A stretch of 64,000 nucleotides of DNA, taken from assembly GCF_025486315.1 (NCBI RefSeq), contig NZ_JAOOPY010000009.1:124001-188000 (forward strand). Reading direction: 5' to 3'. Positions 51,749-59,911 of this stretch are shown here, piece after piece. The notes under the pieces were generated by a model. It was not told the origin of the DNA. It did not search any database and saw nothing but the letters and a program-made list of their open reading frames with translations. A program made the position numbers and the translations under genes. Source of the DNA: Variovorax sp. N23. Its GTDB lineage: Bacteria; Pseudomonadota; Gammaproteobacteria; Burkholderiales; Burkholderiaceae_C. The stretch's first letter is position 1. Each line of letters begins with the position of its first letter.

Positions 51749-52960
51749 TCAGTCTGCCGAACGCGACTTCTTCACGTCGGCGGCGGACGGCTGGTACTTG
51801 GCGTCGGCGCCGTCCAGGTAGACGTAGTCGACCATCACGCCCTTGCCGCCCTCGTTCTTGGTGCGGCCCACGAAGGCGCCCATGGTCGACTGGTGGTCTT
51901 CGGGCCGGTAGGTGATCTTGCCCAGCGGCGTGTCGACCTGCAGGCCCTTGAAGGCGGCGACCAGCTTCTCGGTGTCGGTGCTCTTGGCCTTGGCGATGCC
52001 GGCGGCGGCCGACTTGATCATGCTGTAGCCGACGATCGAGCCGAGGCGCGGGTAGTCGTTGAACTTCGCTTCATACGCCTTCTTGAAGGCCTCGTGCGCC
52101 GGCGTCTTGATGCCGTACCAGGGGTAGCCGGTCACGATCCAGCCGTTGGGCGCCTCGTCCTTCAGCGGGTCCAGGTACTCGGGTTCGCCGGTCAGCACGC
52201 TCACCACTTCACGGCCCTTGAACAGGCCGCGCGTGTTGCCTTCGCGCACGAACTTCGAGAGGTCGGCGCCGAAGAGCACGTTGAAGATCGCGTCGGGCTT
52301 GGCATCGGCCAGCGCCTGCGCCACGCTGCCGGCGTCGACCTTGCCCAGCGGCGTGGCCTGCTCGGCGACGAACTCGACGTCGGGCTGCGCGGCCTTGAGC
52401 AGCGTCTTGAACGCGGCGACGGCCGACTGGCCGTATTCGTAGTTGGGGTACACGACGGCCCAGCGCTTCTTCTTCAGCTTCACGGCTTCGGGCACCAGCA
52501 TCGCGGCCTGCATGTAGGTGCCGGGACGCAGGCGGAAGGTGTACTGGTTGCCGCCCTGCCAGGTCATCTTGTCGGTCAGCGGTTCGCCGCCGAGGAAGAA
52601 GAACTTCTTCTGCTTGGCGAAGTCGGTCAGGGCCAGGCCGGTGTTCGACAGGAAGGTGCCCGCCAGCATGTCGACCTTCTCGCGCGAGACGAGCTCTTCG
52701 GCCACCCGCACGGCGTCGCCGGGGTTGGCGTTGTCGTCGCGGCTGATGACTTCGATCTTCTTGCCGTTCACGCCGCCCGCGGCGTTGATCTCTTCGACCG
52801 CCAGGTCCATGCCCTTCTTGTAGGGCTCGAGGAAGGCAGGCTGCGCCTTGTAGCTGTTGATCTCGCCGATCTTGATCACGCCCTGCGCATGCGCGGGAAC
52901 GAGAGCGGTGGCGAGCGTGGCGACGGCGGCCGCGCTGAAGACATGACGCAATGGGTTCAT
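51749..52960 (-). CDS. Liv-type ABC transporter substrate-binding protein
   Basis: The 403-residue periplasmic receptor has a signal peptide (VFSAAAVATLATALVPAHAQ) and a type I binding fold: IKIGEINSYKAQPAF, GMDLAVEEINAAGGVNGK, SRDDNANPGDAVRVAEELVS. Motif likeness is to the ANF receptor/Liv family that binds amino acids, amides and aromatic acids. The absence of a classical Leu-binding pattern and its place in the nicotinate-like operon suggest an aromatic N-heterocycle acid or amide. ATG at 52960 is directly at the signal. Confidence 0.92.
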   Translation of the reverse strand: MNPLRHVFSAAAVATLATALVPAHAQGVIKIGEINSYKAQPAFLEPYKKGMDLAVEEINAAGGVNGKKIEVISRDDNANPGDAVRVAEELVSREKVDMLAGTFLSNTGLALTDFAKQKKFFFLGGEPLTDKMTWQGGNQYTFRLRPGTYMQAAMLVPEAVKLKKKRWAVVYPNYEYGQSAVAAFKTLLKAAQPDVEFVAEQATPLGKVDAGSVAQALADAKPDAIFNVLFGADLSKFVREGNTRGLFKGREVVSVLTGEPEYLDPLKDEAPNGWIVTGYPWYGIKTPAHEAFKKAYEAKFNDYPRLGSIVGYSMIKSAAAGIAKAKSTDTEKLVAAFKGLQVDTPLGKITYRPEDHQSTMGAFVGRTKNEGGKGVMVDYVYLDGADAKYQPSAADVKKSRSAD

Positions 52961-53023
52961 GGGGAAACTCCTGGAGAGGTCGAACAGAGAAAACACAACG
53001 GGGCAGGCTCGGTGACGGTGTGG

Positions 53024-53608
53024 TCAGCGCAGACCGTCTTCACCTTTGATTTCGGAATGCTGGAGGCCGCCGATGCGCGGCAGCGGACGGCCGCTGTCGG
53101 TCACGGCGACGGCCACGACGATCTCGTTGGCGCGCGGCGCGTCGGACACGCGGGCCTCGATGGCGTCGAAATGGCTGCGCACGAAGGCGGCGTCCTTGTG
53201 GCCCAGCGGCACGTCGATGGCGGTGCCCAGCGTGCCGCGCTTCTTGGCCGAGGGCACCAGCGCGGCGCCCTTCTCGACCGCCACGCGCAACGGTGCACCC
53301 AGCTTCGGATGCAGGATGGCGGCGGCGTGCTCGAGCTCGCCGGCCTCGCCGACGATGGCGGCCTTGCCGTAGCTCTGCGCATCGCCCGGCGCGATGCCCA
53401 ATGCCGCGACGGCCTTCTGGCCCAGCAGTGCGCCCAGCTCCTCGCCGATGGCGATGAGTTCGTCGAGCGATTCGCTGTAGCGGCCGGCGTACGGGTTCTC
53501 GATGACGGCGATGGCCACGGCACGGCGCGTGGGCGGCGTGATGTCCTGGCCCATTTCCTTGCGGGTCTCGTCGACCTGCACGATCAACTTGCGGATGTTG
53601 GCACTCAT
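53024..53608 (-). CDS. DUF1185 (amino acid synthesis family) protein A
   Basis: The 194-residue protein belongs to DUF1185/"amino acid synthesis" (BB2672-like) proteins, shown by the NPYAGRYSESLDELI, YGKAAIVGEAGELEHAAA and RSHFDAIEARVSDAPRANEI segments that its neighbour at 53632 repeats. The structure of the family resembles chorismate-mutase-like or YjgF-like trimers, but the reaction is not known. Two copies in tandem, 23 bases apart, between an hnr-like gene and the transporter, suggest a heteromeric enzyme or successive steps on a pathway intermediate. The name should not be taken as proof of a role in amino acid synthesis. Confidence 0.85.
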   Translation of the reverse strand: MSANIRKLIVQVDETRKEMGQDITPPTRRAVAIAVIENPYAGRYSESLDELIAIGEELGALLGQKAVAALGIAPGDAQSYGKAAIVGEAGELEHAAAILHPKLGAPLRVAVEKGAALVPSAKKRGTLGTAIDVPLGHKDAAFVRSHFDAIEARVSDAPRANEIVVAVAVTDSGRPLPRIGGLQHSEIKGEDGLR

Positions 53609-53631
53609 GGTGTGTTCCTTTGTCTCGGGAT

Positions 53632-54273
53632 TCAGCGCAGGCCGTCCCACTTGCTGATGTTCTCTGCGCGCAGGCCGCCCACGCGGTCATGGATGCGGTA
53701 GCCGGTGCTCATCGCGAGGATGAAGACGATCTCGTCGGCCGCCGGCGCGCCGGGCACGCGCACTTCGATGGCGTCGAACTGGCCGCGCACGTAGCTGGCG
53801 TTGATGTTGGTCAGCGGCACGTCGAGCGTGACGCCGGGCGGGCCGACCTTCTTGGTCGAGGGCACGATGGACAGCGCGTTGGCCGGCTGGCCCGTCTTCT
53901 CTTCGGCCTTGCCGGCGGTGTAGGCGGCACGGTCGCCCTTCCAGCCGAGCAGCTCGCGCATGGCATAGCCGCCGGGCACATGCCACAGCGCGCCGTGCTC
54001 CAGCTCGCCGGCGGCACCGACGATGGCGCCCTTGCCGTAGGTGGCGATCTGCTCGAGCGGCACATCCATGGCGGCGTGCAGCTTGTGCGCCATGTCGACG
54101 CCCACCGGGTCGAGCAAGGCCATCATGGGCAGGATGTCGGGCTCGTAGCGGCCCGCGAAAGGGTTGGTCATCACCACGCCGATGGCGCCACGCACCAACG
54201 GCGTTGCGGCGCGGGGGCCGAACTCGTGGTGGATGTGCTCGACATGGGTGAAGACGCGGCGGATATCGATCAT
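53632..54273 (-). CDS. DUF1185 (amino acid synthesis family) protein B
   Basis: The 213-residue paralogue of the 53024 product shares NPFAGRYEPDILPMM, YGKGAIVGAAGELEHGA, VPLTNINASYVRGQFDAIE and APAADEI. It has an extra insertion (LWHVPGGYAMRELLGWKG) after the conserved GELEHGA. The two proteins share about the same core, so they could form a hetero-oligomer or act on different steps. The gene is 20 bases downstream of the UPF0280 gene and 23 bases ahead of the first DUF1185 gene. The function is unknown. Confidence 0.85.
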   Translation of the reverse strand: MIDIRRVFTHVEHIHHEFGPRAATPLVRGAIGVVMTNPFAGRYEPDILPMMALLDPVGVDMAHKLHAAMDVPLEQIATYGKGAIVGAAGELEHGALWHVPGGYAMRELLGWKGDRAAYTAGKAEEKTGQPANALSIVPSTKKVGPPGVTLDVPLTNINASYVRGQFDAIEVRVPGAPAADEIVFILAMSTGYRIHDRVGGLRAENISKWDGLR

Positions 54274-54293
54274 GGAATGAAGCTCGCCATTCG

Positions 54294-55193
54294 TTAAGCA
54301 AATACTGAACCAACTGCATCGCGCGGCGTCGCCGCGGTGATGGAGCATAAGGGTTCGACAAGACGCCACTGCCCCTGGCAAACCAGCATCGCGGCCCAGG
54401 CGTTTCCGCCGTTCTGCAGGCTGCGCGCGCGGGCCGCGCCCGCATCGAGTGCACGGCGCACCGTCGCGGGCGCCAGCGGCGGCACATCGACCGTCACCGG
54501 GATGTCGCCGAGGTCGCTGTCGTCCTTGCACTGGCTGGCCGGCAGCCGGCGGATCGTCGGGTCGTCGACATTGACGGCGTTGGCGATGACGGTGGCCGCC
54601 GCATCGGCCTGCGCGGCCGTGGCGGCGAGCACCGTCACGCTGTCGGCGATGCCGAGCGAGAAGCTGCGGCCGCGCCAGCCGCTGGTGGCGACGCCGCGCA
54701 CCGGCTCGGCCGCATCGACGACGAACTGGCCGTCGATCGCGAGCGGGCCGGCATCGGCGAGGTCGAACTGCGCGATGTCGGCGAACAGGCCGACACGCGC
54801 CGAGCGCCCGGCCGCCAGGTGCAGCGCGATGTCGCCGCCGTTGTTGACCCAGGCGCGCTCGATGCCGGGGCGGCGGTAGCAGGCGATGATCTCGTCGGCC
54901 ACCGACCCGGCCACCGCCGCCATCGGCGTGATGAAGGCCGGGCGGAACGGCGCGCAGGCGTGCCACATGCGGCGCGCGATCGGGCCTTGCAGCGCGCAGT
55001 GCGCGCCCACCGGCTGCCGCAGCAGCGGCAGCTCGCCCACCAGCTCGGCGAGCAGCGGCTCGAAGCGCGCCCACGCCGCCCCATGCGCCGACGCCACGGC
55101 CGCGGCATCGCCCTCGGCCTCGATCACCAGATCGATCGGGCCGTGGTGCAGATGCCAACGCTGGGCGTCGAGCTGATGGCGTTCGGCGTGCAA
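54294..55193 (-). CDS. UPF0280-family protein
   Basis: The 299-residue protein matches UPF0280 by ITPMAAVAGSVADEII, AWVNNGGDIALHL and GVATSGWRGRSFSLGIADSVTVLA. These segments echo the ApbE flavin transferase fold (VNNGGDI, GVATSG). Function is not established. The start is TTG, 3 bases after the hnr-like stop, which implies coupled translation; no ATG is suitably placed. If it has ApbE-like chemistry it might flavinylate a partner, but no ApbE acceptor motif was identified in neighbours. It belongs to the same run as the 6-hydroxynicotinate reductase-like gene. Confidence 0.82.
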   Translation of the reverse strand: MHAERHQLDAQRWHLHHGPIDLVIEAEGDAAAVASAHGAAWARFEPLLAELVGELPLLRQPVGAHCALQGPIARRMWHACAPFRPAFITPMAAVAGSVADEIIACYRRPGIERAWVNNGGDIALHLAAGRSARVGLFADIAQFDLADAGPLAIDGQFVVDAAEPVRGVATSGWRGRSFSLGIADSVTVLAATAAQADAAATVIANAVNVDDPTIRRLPASQCKDDSDLGDIPVTVDVPPLAPATVRRALDAGAARARSLQNGGNAWAAMLVCQGQWRLVEPLCSITAATPRDAVGSVFA

Positions 55194-55196
55194 GGG

Positions 55197-56819
55197 TCAG
55201 CCCAGCATCGGCGGCTGGCCGAGCGGCCAGGGGTTGGCGTCGTCGATGCGCACCCACTGGCGCGTGACGGGCGCGCCGTCGTCCTGCCAGGCACCGCGCG
55301 CCAGCGCTTCCTGCAACGGGAACACATGGTCGACGTGGCCGCCGAGCGCGGCGTAGTCATCGAGCCGCATGCTGAATTCGATGGGTGCCACGATGGCCGG
55401 CGTGGGCACGGTGCCGAAGCTGTTGTCGGGCATGCGCATGACGTCGACCATCACGGTGATGCCGCCACCCGGCCACACGTAGGCCGGCGCACCACCGCAA
55501 GTGACGTTGACCAGCGCGCGCTTGATGGCACGGGTGAGCAGCACCGGGTTCTCGGTGACACCCGCGCGCAGGCTGCCGCCGGCGCCGCCGAGGAAGAGCA
55601 CGGTGCACAGCGACGGTTCGCAGTTCTCGCCGATGCGATCGACGATGCGGCGCACTTCCGGCGGCATCGGCTGCTCGACCGGCACCAGCGCCTCGTCGAG
55701 CACGTACCACTGCGCATGCTCGCCGGTGGTGGACGTCATCAGCAGCCGGAGCCCCGGCTTGGCCACGCCTTCTTCCCAGCCCTCGATGATCGAGAGCGGA
55801 TCGGCGATGTCGGTGCCGCCCCAGCCGTTGCCGGGGTTGGCCACCTGAAAGTAGCGCCCTGGCGTCGACTTGCGACCGAGCATCTTGATGCCCGATTCGG
55901 GCATGTCGAGACAGCGCCCCGCCTGGTGCTGCGTGAGCACGCCGGTGATGTGGTCGTCGACCACCACCACCTCGTCGGCCACGCCGGCGAACTGGCGCGC
56001 GAAGATGCCCACCGCCGCCGAGCCGCAACCCACGCGCATGCGCGCCTCCTCCACGCCGTTGACGATGGGCGCGCGGCCCGCCTGGATGACCAGGCTGGCG
56101 CCGCCGTCGATGGTGCATTCGGCCGGCTGCTTATTGCCGAGCTTCTGCATCAGCTCCAGCGCCATGCGGCCCTCCTTCTTGCTGCCGCCGGTCAGGTGGT
56201 GCACGCCGCCGAGCGACAGCATCTGCGACCCGTACTCGGCCGTGGTGACGTGGCCGACCACCTCGCCCTTGTAGCGGACGTTGGCCTGTTCGGCGCCGAG
56301 GAAGCGGTCGGTGTCGATCTTCACCTTCAGGCTGCAGTAGCTGAAGATGCCTTCGGTGACCACGGTGACCATGTCGACGCCCTGCGCCTTCGACGCGACG
56401 ATGAAGGGCGCGGGCTTGTAGTCGGGGTAGGTGGTGGAGGAACCGACGCCGGTGACGAAGACCTCGTCGGCGTGCAGCAGGTCGCCGTTCCAGTCGGTTT
56501 CAGCGGCCTGGGCACCTTCGGCGGCCGGCTCGGCGCCGTCGCGGGCAAAGGGGACGAGCGCGGGCGATGGATTCTTGAGTTCGCGGCGCAGCAGCACCAC
56601 CGGGTCGACCCGCACCAGCACGCCGTCGCGATTGGCGTAGCGGTCGCAGGCGCCGGTGCGGCCGTCGGAGATCTGGCAGAGCACCGGGCAGGCATTGCAC
56701 TCGACCTTGGCCGCGCTCATGCGGTCGTTGCGCAGCGGGGCCTTGCCGAGGCCGGCGGATTCGGGGACCACCGGCAGGTCCATGCCCGGCAATCCATCGG
56801 TCTTCGTGTGTTCAGTCAT
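55197..56819 (-). CDS. hnr: 6-hydroxynicotinate reductase-like iron-sulfur protein
   Basis: The 540-residue protein has an N-terminal four-cysteine cluster motif (Cys41, Cys44, Cys48, Cys58) and a large domain with TGVGSSTTYPDYKPAPFI, HHLTGGSKKEGRMAL, CTIDGGASLVI and GCGSAAVGIFARQ. It resembles the 6-hydroxynicotinate reductase of Eubacterium barkeri, which uses reduced ferredoxin to make 1,4,5,6-tetrahydro-6-oxonicotinate. It leads the eleven-gene operon and faces a ferredoxin-NADP reductase gene across a 306-base gap. Together with NicAB-like and enamidase-like proteins it implies a reductive nicotinate route. The enzyme is oxygen-sensitive in E. barkeri, so use in a presumed aerobe is notable. 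Confidence 0.82.
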   Translation of the reverse strand: MTEHTKTDGLPGMDLPVVPESAGLGKAPLRNDRMSAAKVECNACPVLCQISDGRTGACDRYANRDGVLVRVDPVVLLRRELKNPSPALVPFARDGAEPAAEGAQAAETDWNGDLLHADEVFVTGVGSSTTYPDYKPAPFIVASKAQGVDMVTVVTEGIFSYCSLKVKIDTDRFLGAEQANVRYKGEVVGHVTTAEYGSQMLSLGGVHHLTGGSKKEGRMALELMQKLGNKQPAECTIDGGASLVIQAGRAPIVNGVEEARMRVGCGSAAVGIFARQFAGVADEVVVVDDHITGVLTQHQAGRCLDMPESGIKMLGRKSTPGRYFQVANPGNGWGGTDIADPLSIIEGWEEGVAKPGLRLLMTSTTGEHAQWYVLDEALVPVEQPMPPEVRRIVDRIGENCEPSLCTVLFLGGAGGSLRAGVTENPVLLTRAIKRALVNVTCGGAPAYVWPGGGITVMVDVMRMPDNSFGTVPTPAIVAPIEFSMRLDDYAALGGHVDHVFPLQEALARGAWQDDGAPVTRQWVRIDDANPWPLGQPPMLG

Positions 56820-57125
56820 CGTGGCGTTCTCTCAGAAAGCGTGCAGCCGACACGTGCAACAAACATGCCGGTTCCACGCTTGTGCGTAATTTGTCATTTG
56901 TGTAGCATCCACTCCACGTTCATGTGGTGTTCACTACATCAATGAGCCGGAATCTACCGATCCGGCCCGATGTTTGCATGAGTGTTTTCCAGGGCTCACC
57001 GGCATGGTGCATACGGTGAACGACAATTGGGCAGCCTCAGCCGGCGTCTGCTTGTTAAGGCCGCCAGCCCCCGTTTTCAAGCTTTTGTCGCCCGCCATTT
57101 CGTCCACTTTCCATCGAGTCATTTC
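56820..57125. promoter_or_regulatory. Divergent hnr operon / fpr control region
   Basis: These 306 bases hold no gene. The centre (56880-56960) is the most AT-rich part and contains the imperfect palindrome at 56902-56937. No clear sigma-70 hexamers or sigma-54 -24/-12 pair was found on either strand. Confidence 0.5.
56902..56937. promoter_or_regulatory. Imperfect palindrome, possible TetR operator
   Basis: GTAGCATCCACTCCAC and GTGGTGTTCACTAC form an inverted repeat around GTTCAT, with seven of the ten inner positions paired plus a GTAG/CTAC end. Its place between the divergent hnr operon and the fpr-tetR-ena genes fits an operator for the TetR protein at 58015. Confidence 0.35.
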
Positions 57126-57899
57126 ATGAGTGCATTCAGCGAAGAACGCGTCCTCTCGGTTCACCACTGGACCGACCGCCTGTTCACCTTCACCACCACG
57201 CGCGACCCGGCACTGCGCTTCTCGAACGGCCACTTCACCATGATCGGCCTCAAGGTGAACGGCAAGCCGCTGCTGCGCGCCTACAGCATCGTCAGCCCGA
57301 ACTACGAGGAGCATCTCGAGTTCCTCAGCATCAAGGTGGAAGACGGCCCGTTGACCTCGCGCCTGCAGCACATCCAGGTCGGCGACACCATCATCGTGGG
57401 TCGCAAGCCCACCGGCACGCTGCTGATCGACTACACGCTGCCGGGCAAGCGCCTGTACCTGTTCGGCACGGGCACCGGCCTCGCACCGTTCATGAGCATC
57501 ATCCGCGACCCGGAGACCTACGAGAAGTTCGAGAAGGTCATTCTGGTGCACGGCGTGCGCCAGGTCGACGAACTGGCCTACCACGACCTGGTGACCGACC
57601 TCTTGCCCGAACATGAATTCCTGGGCGAGATGATCCAGAAGCAGTTGCTCTACTACCCGACGGTCACCCGCGAGGAGTTCCGCAACCGGGGCCGCATCAC
57701 CGAGCTGGTGGAGAGCAACAAGCTCACCGACGACCTGGGCCTGCCGCCCATCAACGCCGCCGAAGACCGCGTGATGCTGTGCGGCAGCCCCGGCATGCTG
57801 GTCGACCTGAAGCACATGCTCGAAGCGCGCGGCTTCAAGGAAGGCAACACGAGCACCCCTGGCGACTTCGTCGTCGAACGCGCTTTCGCTGAGAAATGA
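57126..57899 (+). CDS. fpr: Ferredoxin-NADP reductase
   Basis: The 257-residue flavoenzyme has the FAD motif RAYSIVSP, the NADP-binding GTGTGLAPFMS, a CGSPGM segment and a C-terminus ending VVERAFAEK of the bacterial Fpr type. It exchanges electrons between NADPH and ferredoxin or flavodoxin. Fpr is a housekeeping oxidative-stress enzyme in many betaproteobacteria, but the location opposite the hnr-like gene makes it a good candidate to supply reduced ferredoxin for ring reduction. The ATG at 57126 is chosen because the FAD domain follows at once; the earlier in-frame start adds a non-homologous stretch. Confidence 0.93.
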   Translation: MSAFSEERVLSVHHWTDRLFTFTTTRDPALRFSNGHFTMIGLKVNGKPLLRAYSIVSPNYEEHLEFLSIKVEDGPLTSRLQHIQVGDTIIVGRKPTGTLLIDYTLPGKRLYLFGTGTGLAPFMSIIRDPETYEKFEKVILVHGVRQVDELAYHDLVTDLLPEHEFLGEMIQKQLLYYPTVTREEFRNRGRITELVESNKLTDDLGLPPINAAEDRVMLCGSPGMLVDLKHMLEARGFKEGNTSTPGDFVVERAFAEK

Positions 57900-57976
57900 C
57901 CCCCCCCGTGCCGCTGCGCGGCTCCCCCCCGGGGGGGCACATCCTGCGGTCTGGCAAAGCCAGTCCCGCGGATGTC
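57900..57976 (+). repeat. Post-stop dispersed element, copy 3
   Basis: Starts on the base after the fpr stop codon with ACCCCCC-like sequence, then GTGCCGCTGCGCGGC, a long C/G palindrome, GGTCTGGCAAAGCCAG and CCCGCGGATGTC. It aligns along its length with copy 1 (4871-4948) at about three of four positions by eye. Confidence 0.65.
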
Positions 57977-58014
57977 GCTGGCATGGTCCGAGCACGCCTA
58001 CACTGCGCCAACGC

Positions 58015-58770
58015 ATGACCACCCGCAAGCCTGCTGCCAAGCCCCAGCGCAAGACGGGGGTGCGCGAGGCTGCGGCGCAGGCCACGCGCGATGCGATCCT
58101 GAAGGCGGCCACCAAGGTGTTCGCCAAGTACGGCTACGACGGCGGCAGCGTCGAGAAGATCTCCAGGGCCGCGAAGTCGTACGACCGGATGATCTACTAC
58201 TACTTCGGCAGCAAGGAAGGCCTGTTCATCGCGGTGCTCGAGGGCATCTACCAGCGCATGGACGATGCCGAAGCGGCGCTCGACCTCGACACCACGCGCC
58301 CGGTCGACGCGCTGACCGACGTGATCCGCTTCGTGCTCGGCTACTACCGCAGGAACCCCGAGTTCGTGACGCTGCTGAACACCGAGAACCTGCACAAGGG
58401 CCGGCACATCTCGAAGTCGCTGCGGGCACGCGAATACTCGTCGCGCGCGGTCGCGATCATTGCCGAGATTCTCCAGAGCGGTGCGGCGCAGGGCCTGTTC
58501 CGCACCGACCTGGTGGCGCGCGACGTCTACCTGCTGATCGCGGCCACCGGTTACTTCTACACCGCCAACCGCCACACGCTCACCGCCTTCCTCGGCGAGC
58601 CGCTGGAGTTGCCGGCGGCGGTCACGCACTGGGAAGACTTCGTGATCGAAACGCTGCTGCGCACGGTGCGCGCCGACGAAAACCCAGAACTCTCACTTCC
58701 CCACGAGGACATCAAATGGCAGAAATCGCAACCGGCGGCAAGTCGGGCAAGGTCGTCATCCAGAACATAG
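58015..58770 (+). CDS. TetR-family transcriptional regulator
   Basis: The 251-residue regulator has a helix-turn-helix at residues about 20-65 (RDAILKAATKVFAKYGY, GSVEKISRAAKSYDRMIYYYFGSKEGLF) and a C-terminal ligand domain. The C-terminal 18 codons overlap the enamidase-like gene by 55 bases in another frame, so the two are translationally linked. It probably controls the divergent catabolic operon, with a pathway intermediate as the effector. The basic N-terminal extension (MTTRKPAAKPQRKTG) is an unusual but common feature of this group. Confidence 0.9.
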   Translation: MTTRKPAAKPQRKTGVREAAAQATRDAILKAATKVFAKYGYDGGSVEKISRAAKSYDRMIYYYFGSKEGLFIAVLEGIYQRMDDAEAALDLDTTRPVDALTDVIRFVLGYYRRNPEFVTLLNTENLHKGRHISKSLRAREYSSRAVAIIAEILQSGAAQGLFRTDLVARDVYLLIAATGYFYTANRHTLTAFLGEPLELPAAVTHWEDFVIETLLRTVRADENPELSLPHEDIKWQKSQPAASRARSSSRT

Positions 58771-59903
58771 GGCTGCTGCTCTCGGGCGACATCGACCGCC
58801 CCATTCTCGACGCCGACACCATCGTGGTCGTCGACGGCCTCATCACCGCGGTCGGCAAGTACAAGGACTGCGACGTCGAGGGCGCCAAGACCGTCATCGA
58901 CTGCCGGAAGACCACGGTTGCACCCGGGCTGATCGACAGCCATGTGCACCCGGTCTTCGGCGACTGGACGCCGCGCCAGAGCCAGCTCGGCTGGATCGAT
59001 TCGTCGATGAACGGCGGCGTGACCACCATGATCTCGGCCGGCGAGGTGCACCTGCCCGGCCGGCCCAAGGACATCGTCGGCCTGAAGGCGCTGGCCATCA
59101 CCGCGCAGCGCGCCTACGACAACTTCCGCCCCAGCGGCGTGAAGGTGCTGGCCGGTGCGCCGGTGATCGAGAAGGGCATGGTCGAGAGCGACTTCAAGGA
59201 ACTCGCCGAGGCCGGCGTGGGACTGCTCGGCGAAGTGGGCCTGGGCACGGTAAAGGCGGGCTACGAAGCCAAGGAGATGGTGGCGTGGGCGCGCAAGTAC
59301 GGCATCCAGAGCACCATCCACACCGGCGGTCCTTCGGTGCCGGGCTCGGGCTACATCGACAAGGACGTGGTGCTCGAGGCCGACGCCGACGTCATCGGCC
59401 ACATCAACGGCGGCCACACCTCGCTGCCCGAGGCGCATGTCTGCGAGCTGTGCGAGAAGTCGTCGCGCGCGATCGAGATCGTGCACAACGGCAACGAGAA
59501 GACGGCCATCGCCGCGGCCCGTGCCGCGATCGAACTGAAGTGCCCGCACCGCGTGATCCTGGGCACCGACGGCCCGGCCGGCTCGGGCGTGCAGCCGCTG
59601 GGCATCCTGCGCATGGTGTCGTTCATCACGGCCTTCGCGCAGATCCCGGCCGAGCAGGTGTTCTGCTTCGCGACCGGCAACACGGCGCGCATCCGCAACC
59701 TCAATTGCGGCCTGATCGAAGTGGGCCGCGATGCCGACTTCGTCTTCATGGACCGCGCGCAGCATTCGCCGGCCGCCGGCCTGCTCGAGAGCGTCGCGCT
59801 CGGCGACCTCCCGGGCGTGGGCATGGTGATGATCGACGGCATCGTGCGCGCCGGCCGCAGCCGCAACACGCCGCCGGCGACGGAAGTGCCGGTCGTTCTC
59901 TGA
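58716..59903 (+). CDS. Enamidase-like amidohydrolase
   Basis: The 395-residue metal-dependent amidohydrolase matches enamidase of Eubacterium barkeri along most of its length: IQNIGLLLSGDI, ADTIVVVDGLITAVG, GGVTTMISAG, PGRPKDIVGLKALAIT, GEVGLGTVK and SRNTPPAT. The metal ligands are HVH at residues 76 and 78, His in HTGG and HINGG, and Asp in GTDGPAG. Enamidase opens 1,4,5,6-tetrahydro-6-oxonicotinate to 2-formylglutarate and ammonia. It is coupled to tetR and lies opposite the hnr-like operon, which supports the role. GAGGAC precedes the ATG. Exact substrate needs proof. Confidence 0.86.
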   Translation: MAEIATGGKSGKVVIQNIGLLLSGDIDRPILDADTIVVVDGLITAVGKYKDCDVEGAKTVIDCRKTTVAPGLIDSHVHPVFGDWTPRQSQLGWIDSSMNGGVTTMISAGEVHLPGRPKDIVGLKALAITAQRAYDNFRPSGVKVLAGAPVIEKGMVESDFKELAEAGVGLLGEVGLGTVKAGYEAKEMVAWARKYGIQSTIHTGGPSVPGSGYIDKDVVLEADADVIGHINGGHTSLPEAHVCELCEKSSRAIEIVHNGNEKTAIAAARAAIELKCPHRVILGTDGPAGSGVQPLGILRMVSFITAFAQIPAEQVFCFATGNTARIRNLNCGLIEVGRDADFVFMDRAQHSPAAGLLESVALGDLPGVGMVMIDGIVRAGRSRNTPPATEVPVVL

Positions 59904-59911
59904 AGCGTCGG

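Noticed and set aside
56942-56955. ATGAGCCGGAATCT resembles ATGAGTCGGAATCT at 62431-62444
   Set aside because: A 14-base, 13-match similarity in two unrelated intergenic regions is too short to claim an element or attachment site.
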